Shown here: piece after piece, positions 10,417 to 20,642 of the stretch | How the letters are laid out: every line of letters starts with the position of its first letter | Numbering within the stretch: the stretch's first letter is position 1 | Source: Diphasiastrum complanatum | Lineage: Eukaryota; Streptophyta; Lycopodiopsida; Lycopodiales; Lycopodiaceae | Assembly (NCBI GenBank): GCA_029204225.1 | Contig: CM055095.1 | Location: 18,327,483 to 18,391,482, forward strand | DNA length: 64,000 nucleotides | Reading direction: 5' to 3' | The notes under the pieces: generated by a model | Seen by the model: the letters and a program-made list of their open reading frames with translations, nothing else | The model's database searches: none | Told to the model about the DNA's origin: nothing | Made by a program: the position numbers and the translations under genes

Positions 10417-11117
10417 CTAAAGGCTGAAATGAGCAGTCAAATACATTGGAGATTGGTGTTGTGTGACTTCATTTGCAGGTGTTTAGGTGTCTAAAACCAG
10501 AGGCAAAGTTGAATTCAATTCACATTACCAAGATAGCAAGTTTTGCTTGCTCCAAGCATTGATTTCTAAGCAAGTTTTGGAGGTGATTTCATAGAGGAGG
10601 CTTTCTAGCATTCAAGGAGAGGGAAGATCAGAGTTTTGGGGACTCTTCAAGGCTGTTCTAAGGTGTAGTAGACACCTCCTAAAGTGATTTAGGTTCAGTC
10701 CAACCATTGCTTGACTTATGCACCAAATTAGATCAATTTTTCATCAATTTTGATCATTTTTTGCTTGTGATTGGATAGTAGATTGTGTTGCATCCTCATT
10801 AAGTTCCATTTAGATCTTTTACAAGTGATTTTGGAAGTATATTAGGTTGCTGAAATTCACTCTTGATCAGATCATTTGGAAGCTTTAATGTTCTTTATAG
10901 AAAGAGGGGCAATTCTACTAGTATTGTCTACTTCAATCAAGCAAGTGCATTGTTTCTAGTATTCTATGATTTGATTTTGTTAGAGATCATTCTTAGATCT
11001 TTATAGGAAGTCTATTACTGATATTTTCAGGTCCCTAAGAAGTGGGATAAGGTAGACCTTCAATCAAATCAATAGAAGTAACCTTCATTTGTGTCAAGTC
11101 CTTGATTAGGAGACTAG

Positions 11118-12143
11118 ATGGCATCTATAAATGCATATCTTTTGGATACTAATGAAAGGCTCAACAAAACTAACTATTCCATATGGAAAGTTAGAATGGA
11201 ATATATCATGATCATGCAAGATCTGATGGAAATTGTAAATGGTAAGGAGGGTGAACCTATTCATCCTCAAGAAAAAGCCAAATACATCAAGAGGTGCAAT
11301 GTTGCACTACATTGCATAAAAATGAATGTTGCAAATGAACTCTTAAGAGAGGTAGGAGATTGCACTTCAGCTCAAGATGCTTGGGAGACTTTGCAAAAGG
11401 TCTATGAATCCAAGAACCAAACTAGAATGTTAGCTTTGAAGAATCAAATCTATAGAAGCTATCAAAAGAAAGGAGAGAGTGCACATACTTTTGTCCTAAG
11501 AGTAAAGGAATTGAACAAAGAGCTAGCCTTTATAGGTGACCCTATCAAGGATGAAGAGCTTGTTCAACTCATATTGAATGGACTAAGCTTTGAATTTGAC
11601 AATTTGGTTCAGGGATATGCAATTATGGGTAAGCTACCCATACTTGAAGAACTCCAAGGCACACTCATGGCCGAGGAATCAAGAAGGAGCCAAATGCAAG
11701 AGAGGATGGATAGGCTTTCCATCCAAGGTGGAGATGACCAAGCTCTCTTCACCAAAGGCAAAGGCAAGTCCAAAGGCAAAGGATCAACATTCAAGAAGTC
11801 TACAAAGCTTGAGGATCAAGAAGGACCCCCAAAGGCATCTCCATCAACCACCAAAGTCAAGAAGGACAAATCAAAGGTGAAGTGCTACTATTGTAGCAAG
11901 ATGGGGCATTATGCCTCGGAATGCTTCAAGAGGAAGCAAGATCAAAGCCAAGCCAACATGAGCAAAGAGGAGGAGGAGGAGAGTTCACATGAGGACTCTC
12001 TCATGATGTCCATATTTTCTTCAACAAGCTTCAAAGGAGAAGATCCTTGGTGGATTGACTCGGGTGCTAGTTCACACATGACTAGTAAAAGGGAGTTTTT
12101 CTCTTCTCTCTTATCTTATGATGGACCTATAAAGTCTATCTAA
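11118..12143 (+). CDS. gag and protease start, inner element
   Basis: 341 codons starting at ATG 11118. The capsid-like region covers about residues 1-200. A basic KGKGKSKGKG linker is at 213-222, one zinc knuckle CYYCSKMGHYASEC at 256-269, an acidic EEEEESSHED stretch at 284-293, and the protease active site DSGASSHMT at 314-322. The frame stops at TAA 12141-12143 inside the protease domain, and the same frame continues without a shift for another 981 codons. In this family gag and pol are normally one polyprotein, so the stop is either a mutation or a site of readthrough. A single C-to-T change from a Gln codon would explain it. Confidence 0.9.
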   Translation: MASINAYLLDTNERLNKTNYSIWKVRMEYIMIMQDLMEIVNGKEGEPIHPQEKAKYIKRCNVALHCIKMNVANELLREVGDCTSAQDAWETLQKVYESKNQTRMLALKNQIYRSYQKKGESAHTFVLRVKELNKELAFIGDPIKDEELVQLILNGLSFEFDNLVQGYAIMGKLPILEELQGTLMAEESRRSQMQERMDRLSIQGGDDQALFTKGKGKSKGKGSTFKKSTKLEDQEGPPKASPSTTKVKKDKSKVKCYYCSKMGHYASECFKRKQDQSQANMSKEEEEESSHEDSLMMSIFSSTSFKGEDPWWIDSGASSHMTSKREFFSSLLSYDGPIKSI

Positions 12144-13541
12144 ATAGCAAATGATGAAGCTTGTAAGATTGAAGGAGTTGGTAGCATTCCCCTTTGCTTA
12201 GGATCTTCCAAAAAGATCAACATAGAAGGTGTTTTGTACATTCCTACAATAACAAAGAATCTACTAAGTGTTGGCCAAATGGTAGACAATGGTTTCAATG
12301 TTGACTTTGCTTCAAATGAATGTTTCATCAAGAAGAAGGGTAAGATAGTGGCTAAGGGCACTAGACTTGGCAAACTTTATAAGCTGGATGCATTTGTGGA
12401 TACTAATGTTGTCATGTTGGCCGAGAAGAGCAAAATATCTACCTTTACTTTATGGCACAAAAGACTTGGACATGTCAACTCGGGTTCCATGGAGGCTATG
12501 ATCAAGGAGGAGTATGCTTTAGGCCTACCAAGGTCTATTGGGAAGGAAGACAAGGTTTGTGAAGCTTGTGCCTTATCCAAGGCACATAAGAAGGTGTTTC
12601 CTAACTCCATCACAAAGTCATCTCATCCTCTTGAACTCATACACTCGGATGTGCACATTGCTAGCACCAAATCTAATGGAGGTTCATCCATGTTTTTAAC
12701 CTTCATTGATGACTACTCAAGATATTGTTGGGTGTTCTTACTTTCCTTCAAGTCTCAAGTATTTGATACTTTTGTAAAGTTCAAGTTGTTTGTGGAAAAG
12801 CATCATAATCATAGCATCAAGATTCTTAGAAGTGACAATGGTGGAGAATTCATCTCCAATGAGTTCAAGGCCTTTTGTGAGGAGGAAGGGATCAAGAAAG
12901 AGACTTCTTGTCCTTACACTCCTCAACAAAATGGAGTTGCTGAAAGAAGGAATAGAACATTATGTGAATGTTCTAAGGCTTTACGATTAGATGCTTGTTT
13001 GCCCAAATCCTTTTGGGGTGAGTCTCTTGTATGTGCAAACTACTTGATGAATAGGGTGTCTTGCAAAGCAATTGAAGGCAAAACTCCTTATGAGATGTTG
13101 TATGGAAAGAAACCCAATCTTAATCACTTGAAAGTTTTTGGGTGTATATGTTATGTGCATGTGCCATTGGAAACAAGAACCAAGGAGGATCCATCTTCCA
13201 CAAGAGGGATCATGCTTGGATATGCAAGCTCAAGCAAGGGCTACAAAGTCTATCTCCCATCCTTGAACAAATTTGTTGTTTCAAGGGATGTCATCTTTGA
13301 TGAACATCATATGCATATGCTTGAAGAAGGCTCAAGTGCTCCAACAATCAAGAAGAAGATGGCCGAGGAGCAAGATCTTGGTTTTGAGGAGGAGCTCCTG
13401 GAGGAGCAAGCACCAAACCCACCTATCACACCAAGGAGATCTTCAAGGGCAAAAGTGGAGCCATCAAGGCTCACATATCAAGGCAAAGGACAGCAAGTTG
13501 AGGGTATCTCATCCACTGCTTATGCTTTATCTAGTTTTTAA
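12144..13541 (+). CDS. Protease end and integrase, inner element
   Basis: The same frame as gag, after the first TAA. From the TTG at 12234 it is 435 codons. The GAG-pre-integrase zinc-binding residues are H75, H80, C109 and C112. The integrase core shows the catalytic triad D139 (IHSD), D201 (SDNGGEF) and E237 (PQQNGVAERRN), a DD35E spacing typical of active enzymes. The C-terminal part contains the copia GKTPYEMLYGKKP and FGCICYVHVP blocks, followed by a proline-rich linker to reverse transcriptase. The frame ends at TAA 13539-13541, the second in-frame stop, in this linker and outside any catalytic motif. The enzyme would insert element cDNA into the genome. Confidence 0.9.
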   Translation: MANDEACKIEGVGSIPLCLGSSKKINIEGVLYIPTITKNLLSVGQMVDNGFNVDFASNECFIKKKGKIVAKGTRLGKLYKLDAFVDTNVVMLAEKSKISTFTLWHKRLGHVNSGSMEAMIKEEYALGLPRSIGKEDKVCEACALSKAHKKVFPNSITKSSHPLELIHSDVHIASTKSNGGSSMFLTFIDDYSRYCWVFLLSFKSQVFDTFVKFKLFVEKHHNHSIKILRSDNGGEFISNEFKAFCEEEGIKKETSCPYTPQQNGVAERRNRTLCECSKALRLDACLPKSFWGESLVCANYLMNRVSCKAIEGKTPYEMLYGKKPNLNHLKVFGCICYVHVPLETRTKEDPSSTRGIMLGYASSSKGYKVYLPSLNKFVVSRDVIFDEHHMHMLEEGSSAPTIKKKMAEEQDLGFEEELLEEQAPNPPITPRRSSRAKVEPSRLTYQGKGQQVEGISSTAYALSSF

Positions 13542-15086
13542 GAACCGTCTAATGTTGAAGATGCATTGAACTCCAAAGAATGGTATAAAGCTATGTTGGA
13601 TGAGTATGATGCCTTGATTGAGAATGAAACTTGGTTGCTTGTTGAGAGACCTCAAAGGAATGTAATAGGATGCAAGTGGGTCTTCAAGCTTAAGTTGAAT
13701 GCAAATGGGAGTGTTAACAAACATAAAGCAAGATTAGTTGCAAAAGGTTATGCTCAAGAGAGAGGGATAGACTATGAGGAAACTTTTGCACCCGTGGCCA
13801 AGATGGTCACAATAAGACTAATCATTGCACTTGCATCACATTTTGGTTGGATTCTATGTCAAATGGATGTCTCTAATGCTTTCTTGAATGGTTTTTTGGA
13901 AGAGGATATCTATATGGAGCAGCCACAAGGGTTCATCAAGCATGGAATGGAGAACAAAGTATGCCATCTCCAAAGAAGCATCTATGGCTTGAAGCAAGCC
14001 TCGAGATCTTGGAATTCAAGACTACATTGCTATCTTATTTCACTTTCTTTTGTTCAAAGTGAATATGATCCCACTCTTTACATTAAGTTTGATGATGTTG
14101 GTATTGTACTTTTACTCATTTATGTAGATGACATCATCATTAGTGGAAATAGTGTTGATGGTACTGAAAAAATCAAGATAGATCTATCCTTAGAGTTCAA
14201 GATGGTAGATCTAGGGTGTCTTCACTTCATCTTAGGCATAGAAGTACTTAGAGGGTCTGATTTTATCTTTATAAGTCAAGTAAACTATGCTCAAAGTCTT
14301 TTGAATAAGTTTAAGATGGAAGTATGCAAAAGTGTTGACACACCAATGGAGCAAGATGTAAAAGTGCCAAATGAAGATGATGAAAGATCCTTCATGGACA
14401 TCACTTTGTTTAGGCAACTTATAGGTTCCTTAATGTGGATCACTATAACTAGACCAGATCTTAGCTTTAGTGTATGTAGGTTGAGCCAATCCATGCAAAA
14501 GCCATTGAATATCCATTGGAAAAAGGCTAAGAGGATTCTAAGATACATCTCAGGTACATTGGATTTTGGGATTCTATATAGAGCAGATGTGATTACCCTT
14601 CATTCATTTAGTGATTCAGATTTTGCAGGGGACAAGAGGGATAGGAAATCAACAAGTGCCTATTCAACTTTCATAGGAGAAGGTGTGGTTTCATGGCTTT
14701 CAAAAAAGCAAGAAACTATATCTCTATCTTCAACCGAGGCCGAGTACAAAGCTTTGACAACCACTACAAAGGAGGTACTTTGGATCAAGAGATTATTGGT
14801 GGAACTAAAGATCATTGATTCAGAGGAGGCAGCAATCATCTACAATGACAATATATCAGCCCAACACCTTGCATCTAACCCAATCTTCCATGCAAGATCT
14901 AAGCACATTGAGATATGCCATCACTTTGTGAGAGAAATGGTGCAAGCCAAGGAGATTGCTTTGGAGCATGTTCCAAGCAATGAATGTGTAGCTGATCTAC
15001 TTACTAAACCACTTCAAAAGACACCTTTTATGAAGTTCAGATCATCACTTGGAGTGATTAGTAAAGCAATGATTGAACCAAGCTAG
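13542..15086 (+). CDS. Reverse transcriptase and RNase H, inner element
   Basis: The same frame after the second TAA. From the first ATG (13566) it is 506 codons. Reverse transcriptase blocks are intact: CKWVFKLK (36-43), HKARLVAKGYAQ (53-64), FAPVAKM (74-80), QMDVSNAFLNG (99-109) and the catalytic YVDD (186-189). RNase H has SDSDFAGD (349-356), KSTSAY (361-366) and SSTEAEY (388-394). The frame ends at TAG 15084-15086, 14 bp before the 3' LTR. All recognisable active-site residues are present, so the enzyme could work if translated. Confidence 0.9.
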   Translation, partial: EPSNVEDALNSKEWYKAMLDEYDALIENETWLLVERPQRNVIGCKWVFKLKLNANGSVNKHKARLVAKGYAQERGIDYEETFAPVAKMVTIRLIIALASHFGWILCQMDVSNAFLNGFLEEDIYMEQPQGFIKHGMENKVCHLQRSIYGLKQASRSWNSRLHCYLISLSFVQSEYDPTLYIKFDDVGIVLLLIYVDDIIISGNSVDGTEKIKIDLSLEFKMVDLGCLHFILGIEVLRGSDFIFISQVNYAQSLLNKFKMEVCKSVDTPMEQDVKVPNEDDERSFMDITLFRQLIGSLMWITITRPDLSFSVCRLSQSMQKPLNIHWKKAKRILRYISGTLDFGILYRADVITLHSFSDSDFAGDKRDRKSTSAYSTFIGEGVVSWLSKKQETISLSSTEAEYKALTTTTKEVLWIKRLLVELKIIDSEEAAIIYNDNISAQHLASNPIFHARSKHIEICHHFVREMVQAKEIALEHVPSNECVADLLTKPLQKTPFMKFRSSLGVISKAMIEPS

Positions 15087-15088
15087 AT

Positions 15089-15100
15089 AGTGAGGAGGAG
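15089..15100 (+). other. Polypurine tract of the inner element
   Basis: AGTGAGGAGGAG directly before the 3' LTR. This is the expected primer for plus-strand DNA synthesis. Confidence 0.85.
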
Positions 15101-15780
15101 TGTTAAAAATTCACAATTCTAGCTTGACTAGTTTTGGTCATATGACTTGTAAATAGTTAGATGGTCATGATGTGGCTTGTCACACGTGCCAAATAGCATA
15201 GGATTCCATTCATAAGGATGTTCTCAAGTAGACCTAAGTGTTAGAACCTGGAATGAGTCCAAATTATGCTTAGATACAAGGGAGAAAAAATAGGAGCTAT
15301 TTTTGGTAATTTTTGCATTGTTGAGGGATCTCCAAGATTCCAACCCTAACTTGGTAGGGATGAAAGATCCACCAAAATTAGCATTAGGGATAGGTTTAGG
15401 GCTACTCATACCTGCCCAAAACCGTGATGGATCATGTATATATAGGTGATGATATCTCACCAAAATCAATCAAGCAATTTCATGTTTTTTCTCTCATAAT
15501 GGTGCAATTGCTCTCTATGTTCATAATTGTTTGAGTACTTGTGATTACTAATGATTATAGGATTGAATGTAGGTATGGTGTATAGTACTCAGACTGTGGG
15601 AGGCCGTACTTTCACACGTGTGAAGCCTTCTTCAAGGATTTGGGCCATTTAGTGAGGTTCAAGCATAGATTTTTGATGGATTTTGATGGTTCAATTTGTG
15701 CTAATCTTATGAAATCATAATCTATTGTTTCCCTCATCATTTCAAGTGTTTTAGGATCCTTATTTGCTGTAATTTTTACA
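15101..15780 (+). repeat. 3' LTR of the inner element
   Basis: 680 bp, nearly identical to 9723-10404. It is followed immediately by the second target duplication CCATC (15781-15785). Confidence 0.95.
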
Positions 15781-15785
15781 CCATC

Positions 15786-16579
15786 TCTCTCTAATCAAGA
15801 GCTTGACCACAAAAAATGGATGCAAAATAGAAATGATTGAAAATCTAGCAATCCCAATACTTAGGGACGTAAGAATATTCAAACCTTGACCTCTCAACAA
15901 GATCCTACTTGATCTTGAGCTATATAAAATCTATTTGAAACAACAAAATTGGAAACTAGCTTGAATTGGAATGAAAATTGGATGTAGAATTGTCTCCTCC
16001 TTGATCTCGACTTCACAAGGTACTTGGATTCACCTGACTTGAACCAAAAGAAATCAAATGCACATAAATGACTTTTCAAATCATCCCTATAAAATCAGGT
16101 TGAATCACTATGCAATAATTAATCCAAACCGTTTAACCAAAACAAGCAAAAATGAACACAATCTTGACTAGAATTGCATTCTATGATGATTACTTGCCAA
16201 AATCCTTGGGATGACCCTAAAAATGACTTTCAATGACCTGAATAAGCCTAAGAACGACCAATTACATCACCAATAATTATGATCTACCTTCCTATTGAAT
16301 GATTGAAAACTATTCTTTGTGATTTACTCCACAAATCGAGTAGTATCAAAAAGAAGGAAGCACAAAAAACTTGCTATTTTGATCCAATTGATAATAGATG
16401 ACCTCAACTAGGATTTTAAAGCTAATAGACTTGTAGATAAAATTCCATTATATCCCTCTTCACTCAATTACATAAAAAATTGAAGGTGCTAATCATAGAT
16501 GATGTCTAGATAGCAATCAATGCTTGAATTGCACCAAAATCTATGATCCTAGCATGATTTATAGCTCATTTCTTGGAAT
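15786..16579 (-). other. 5' leader of the outer element
   Basis: Non-coding leader between the outer primer binding site and the gag start codon. Its last bases before the ATG (minus strand) resemble the inner leader before its ATG (CTTGATTAG followed by a purine run), which supports one family. No ORF was found in it. Confidence 0.6.
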
Positions 16580-16591
16580 AGCTCTGATACT
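16580..16591 (-). other. Primer binding site of the outer element
   Basis: On the minus strand TAGTATCAGAGC, one base different from the standard TGGTATCAGAGC. It lies directly next to the LTR start at 16592. Confidence 0.85.
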
Positions 16592-16831
16592 ATGTTGAAA
16601 ATGCAGCAAAATAAGACAAATTGATCTCATAAATGATGGAGAAAGCATCTAATTAAGATCCAATAGCTAGAGCACAAATCAATCTATTGATTTCTAGCTT
16701 ATCTTGTCTTGAACTCCACAAATTTGGCTCCAAAGTCATGCAAAATTTCTCACACGTGTGGATGTATGACCTATTGCAGCCTGTGTACTGTACCAGCACC
16801 CTCCAAACCTTCTAATCATTCCAAGAAACCA
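16592..16831 (-). repeat. 5' LTR fragment of the outer element
   Basis: 240 bp matching the first third of the LTR at 7363-8058 (plus-strand order) with scattered substitutions and small indels. After about 16831 the match ends and gypsy-like sequence begins, so the LTR is truncated. Confidence 0.8.
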
Positions 16832-17440
16832 GGGTATATTCACACTCACAATCTATCAAGCTAATGTCCAATTTTAGATTATCTTTACTTGACATCTCAA
16901 TTACTTGAGTTGTGCACTTCTTTCGATCCAGGAAAAATTTCATAAGATGTCCAAGCTTATTGCAAATAAAGCAAATATTCACCTTCTTAGTCTTTTCTTG
17001 AGACATGTATTTTTTCTACTAACCTTTTGATGCCATTTGACCAAGCTCATCAAAATATCTAGCTTGATTTTTATAACGATCGCCAAGTGAAGACCTATCA
17101 AGATTATAATACATGCAAACAAAAGCATACATATGGAGCCAAACCTCCCAACCAACAAGAAATGGAAAGTCAAATCCCTAACCACTTCACCCCCAAGCCA
17201 CAATGACTGAACGCATGATAGGAGAGGATTCTAGCTTCAAGAGACATAAAACTTATAATGTTTCCCAATAGGCATACTCCTAGAATCTTTTGGAATTCTA
17301 AGATATACCCAATCATCAACTTTCAAAACTCTAGGAGATCTCTTAAGATCATCATAGTGCTTAACTTTGTCTTGAGCACTACAGATACTATCATGTGCCG
17401 ATTGCAATATTTCTTGCATATCATGCATGAAATTCTCAAC
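16832..17440 (-). pseudogene. Ty3/gypsy fragments
   Basis: Two pieces are recognisable on the minus strand. At 17237-17428 the translation KVKHYDDLKRSPRVLKVDDW followed by VYLRIPKDS matches the region after the gypsy integrase core (KYYADKHR..FKVGDWVYLRI in the family). At 16812-17006 a degraded zinc knuckle CFICNKLGHLMKFF has lost its last Cys. Integrase lying upstream of a gag knuckle is the wrong order for one element, so these are two scraps or a rearranged one. Confidence 0.6.
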
Positions 17441-17531
17441 TTTTTTGGAATGTGATAGGATCTAGATGCGCTCTGATACCACTGTTGGATGTGTAAATGG
17501 AGACAATTTCTCAGGCGGGCTCTGGTACCAC
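17440..17531 (-). other. Left primer-site array (two copies)
   Basis: GCTCTGATACCA (17470-17481) and GCTCTGGTACCA (17519-17530) are the complements of the initiator tRNA-Met primer site, 49 bp apart. Each is followed by an LTR-start-like CTRTTGG. The block is homologous to 21680-21780. Confidence 0.75.
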
Positions 17532-17755
17532 TATTGGGATCTGATAAGCCAGGCAGACTCCACTGATAATGTGCTCTCTATTCAGATTCCTATGATTAAG
17601 CTAGATAGAGTCAAACTATCGGCTACAGGCTACTACTGCTAACTGAGACCTATTTTCTTCCAAGCCCTAGATGGACACTGCCTATCTAGTATTTATTTAT
17701 AATCATTCAACTAACGAGCCTATGTGTGAGAAAACTTAATGAAAGCTGCTTTCTC
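17532..17755 (-). repeat. Left LTR remnant
   Basis: Starts TATTGGGATCTGATAAGCC and matches 21781-21998 closely, with shared blocks such as CTATCTAGTATTTATTTATA and CAACTAACGAGCCTA. It stops at GAAAGCTG, where RNase H coding sequence begins, so the rest of the LTR is deleted. Confidence 0.75.
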
Positions 17756-17771
17756 CCAGTCCATCTAGAAA

Positions 17772-20642
17772 CTATCTGAGCCATGTCAGTTTGTTGGCCA
17801 TCTTGGTGGCAGCGACATATTCAGCTTCACAGGATGATTGTGCGGTGATTGTTTGCTTCTTGCTTACCCATAGAACAGTGACATTTGCTGCTATGGTGCA
17901 TCCTCCTGAAACTCTCTTACAATCGTCTTTCAATAATGCCCAGCTAGCATCACTATAGGACTTGACTTGAAGTCTCGATCCATGTGAATAGCAGAGTCCA
18001 TAATCCTTTGTTTGTTGCAGATATTGCAACACTCTTTTGTCAATCTTCCAGTGCGTTGGTCCTGGATTGATGTTGAACTGACTCAATATGAATACTGCAT
18101 ATGCAATATCTGGTCTGGTGTTGTCTGCCAAATACATTAACAAACCTATCAGCCTTTTGTAAGGACTGTTCAACATTGCTTTGCCCTCTTCGTCGCTCTT
18201 TGGACAGTCTGTGTTGGTCAGTACTAAGCCCGTGACCATCGGAGTGTTGACTCCTTTGCATTCAGTCATCTGAAAGTCATCAATGATCCTTTGAGTATAT
18301 CTTGACTGGTGTAAGTACAGTCTGCCATTCTCAAAGTCTCGATCGATTTCCAATCCTAGGTAGCATGGTGCTTCACCCATGTATGATATCTCTAAGTGTT
18401 TGGAGATATCCTGCTTCACTTGTGCAATCAGGTCATCGCTCCTTGATAGGATGAGTGAGTCATCTACCTAGACACCTATTATGATGATTTCTCCATGCAC
18501 AACCTTTACGTAGACATTACAGTCTGCTATCAAAGGTTGGAAGCTTAAGGATCTTAAAGCATGATCCTTTTTCTTATACCATTGTCTGGCGGACTTTTTT
18601 AATCCATAGATGCTCTTGTGCATCATGCATGCGTAATCAGATTATAATTTGCATTTGAAACATGGTGGATGATCCATGTAGCATTCCTCTTTGAGTTCTC
18701 TATGTAGGAATGCAGTCTTCTCATCCACTGTGGATCTTCTGGTTGTATGCTACTGCATATGTGATCAATAAGCGTATGGATGTATGCTTTACAACTGGAG
18801 AGAAGGTTTTAGTATAGTCTAAGCCATACTTCCGAAAGAAACCTTTAGCTACCAGCTATATCGTGATACGTTGCCATCGGCTCCCTACTTGTACTTATAG
18901 ATCCATTTGCATTTAACAGTCTTTCTGCCATCTGGAACTGGTTCGAGTGTCCAGACATTGTTCGTTTCCATGGAGTTTATTTTTTCCTCCATTGCTTGTA
19001 TCCACTTGTCCTTGTCAGGACTGTTGATAGCTCCTTCATAGCTTTGTGGTTCACCTCCGAATCCACAAAATTCTTCCATTGTGGAAGATGAACTGTTAGG
19101 TGCATATAAGACAAGTACTTTGAGTTCTCTCATGGATCTTCGTAGAGAATGATCAAGTGCTGCTATCGCTGTGTCTTTGTGGCTAGGTGCGGAACCATTG
19201 TGGGATTCCGGTGTTGTAGCTACAGGCAATTCGGCAACCCGTTCATCATCTGAGTTGTCAATCAACTCAGGTGGTAAGTGAACATCTTGATTCAAGTGTT
19301 CATCGGTTTCTCCCTCTGTCGATGTGGGTAGATCATAGTATGTCTTGCTTAGAATCTCGTAACCAACAGGGTCTCCGTCGGCCATCGTTCTAGCTTTGTC
19401 AACAAACTTGACAGTTTTGACCTAATTTGTCTTTGGCATGTATAGCTTGTACTACGATGAGTGTACATCATATCCAACAAGAAAATCTTGTTCGACCTTT
19501 TCATCCAGCTTCTTCCGCTTCTTATCTGGTATGTGTGCATATGCTACACATCCGAATATCCGAATACGAGCTAGACTCGGCTTGTTCTTCCACGATACTT
19601 CATGTGGTGTGGTATTTGGAATGTCAGATTTGCCTATTCGATTTTGGATGTAGCTGGTTGTAGCTACTGCTTTAGCCCTAACCATTTTGATGCTTTGGAG
19701 TAAGCCATCATGGATCTTGCGGCTTCCATGAGTGTGTGGTTTCTTCTCTCGACCACACCGTTGAACTCTGCAAATCACTTGGATATGTATTCTCTAGCTC
19801 TGTCGGTGCTTAGCTGCTTCACTTTCTTCTCGGTCCATTGGCCCAGTTTACAAACTCTATAAACTTATTAAGTGCCTCTGATTGGTTATGTATGAAGTAT
19901 ACGACAATGAACTTGCTAAAGTCGTCAATGAATGTGATGTAGTATTTTGAACCTCCAAGTAAGACTACGTCAAAAGGTCTATAGATGTCAGAATGTATCA
20001 TCTCCAAGAGTTCTGTTCTCTTGAGTGAGTCTCTTGTGAAGGGTGAAATCTTGCCTTTGTTACATGCTTCACATGACTTCAGACTATTTGCATATTTGAT
20101 GCTTGCGTTGGTAAATACTATGTTCTGACTGGCCTTGTATAGAGCCATCACATTTGTATGATATAGCCTTCTGTGCCTTAAGATATTAGTGGACTCTTGA
20201 ATCTGGTGTGCTTCTTCAGTTGGAGCATGTATCTTCAAATGGTACAAGCCATCTCTACGCTTTCCATGCGTGATGATGTGAGTGTTGTTCGATTCGGTCA
20301 GTTCACACGAGTCATCTGCAAAGGTAACGTTCATGCCTGCATCAACTAACTTCACGACAGATAGTAGATCCTATTGAAGCATTGGGACGTATAGCACATC
20401 GTCAGGCTTCCTATCTTTGTTGTTGGAATACAGCCATAATTGGCCTGTTCCACTTGGTGTCGTGATCCATCTCCCAGAATGATGTATCTAGAGGAATCCG
20501 TTTGATGGTATTCAACAATCATGTGCTTGGTGGTCACGAAATGTGACGTAGCATTGGAGTCAAGAATGACTTCTTGTACATCAGCTTGTGATGTGGTGCA
20601 TACATAGGTAAGCGGATGGATTTTTTGTCGCTCTCTCCTCAA
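17772..20642 (-). pseudogene. pol of the decayed copia element
   Basis: Several minus-strand frames in copia order. Protease at 20352-20642 has DSNATSH in place of DSGATSH. GAG-pre-integrase and integrase at 19819-20355 show LLEMIHSDI and YYITFIDDFSKF. Integrase continues at 19452-19778. Reverse transcriptase starts at 18885-19385 (KWIQAMEEKINSMETNNVW). The catalytic box reads stop-VDD, with TAG at 18468-18470 replacing the Tyr of YVDD. Reverse transcriptase end and RNase H are at 17772-18419 (YLGLEIDRD, SYSDASWA, SSCEAEY) and stop at TAG inside RNase H. Frameshifts and stops make it non-functional. Confidence 0.85.

Larger units (their letters stand above)
9723..15780 (+). mobile_element. 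Inner full-length Ty1/copia retrotransposon
   Basis: A complete element of 6058 bp. It has two LTRs (682 and 680 bp) that begin TGTT and end TACA, a primer binding site directly after the 5' LTR, one gag-pol frame, a polypurine tract and a perfect 5-bp target duplication CCATC. The domain order is gag, protease, integrase, reverse transcriptase, RNase H, which defines Ty1/copia (Pseudoviridae). The LTRs differ at about six substitutions and one 2-bp indel, roughly 1%, so the insertion is recent. Two in-frame TAA codons are the only breaks in 1323 codons. Confidence 0.95.
7363..16831 (-). mobile_element. Outer copia-type element, gag-only, interrupted
   Basis: A minus-strand Ty1/copia-type element. 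Its 3' LTR is at 7363-8058. Its 5' LTR is a fragment at 16592-16831, preceded on the plus strand by the complement of a primer binding site (16580-16591). It encodes gag and the start of protease but no integrase, reverse transcriptase or RNase H. The space between protease and 3' LTR is only about 0.7 kb and holds an unrelated-looking 182-codon ORF. The element is split by a younger relative (9723-15780). Its 5' LTR matches the 3' LTR only for the first 240 bp and then stops abruptly at a junction with gypsy debris. The LTR ends and gag are related to those of the inner element, so the two probably belong to one family, with the outer copy dependent on a partner for pol functions. Confidence 0.8.
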
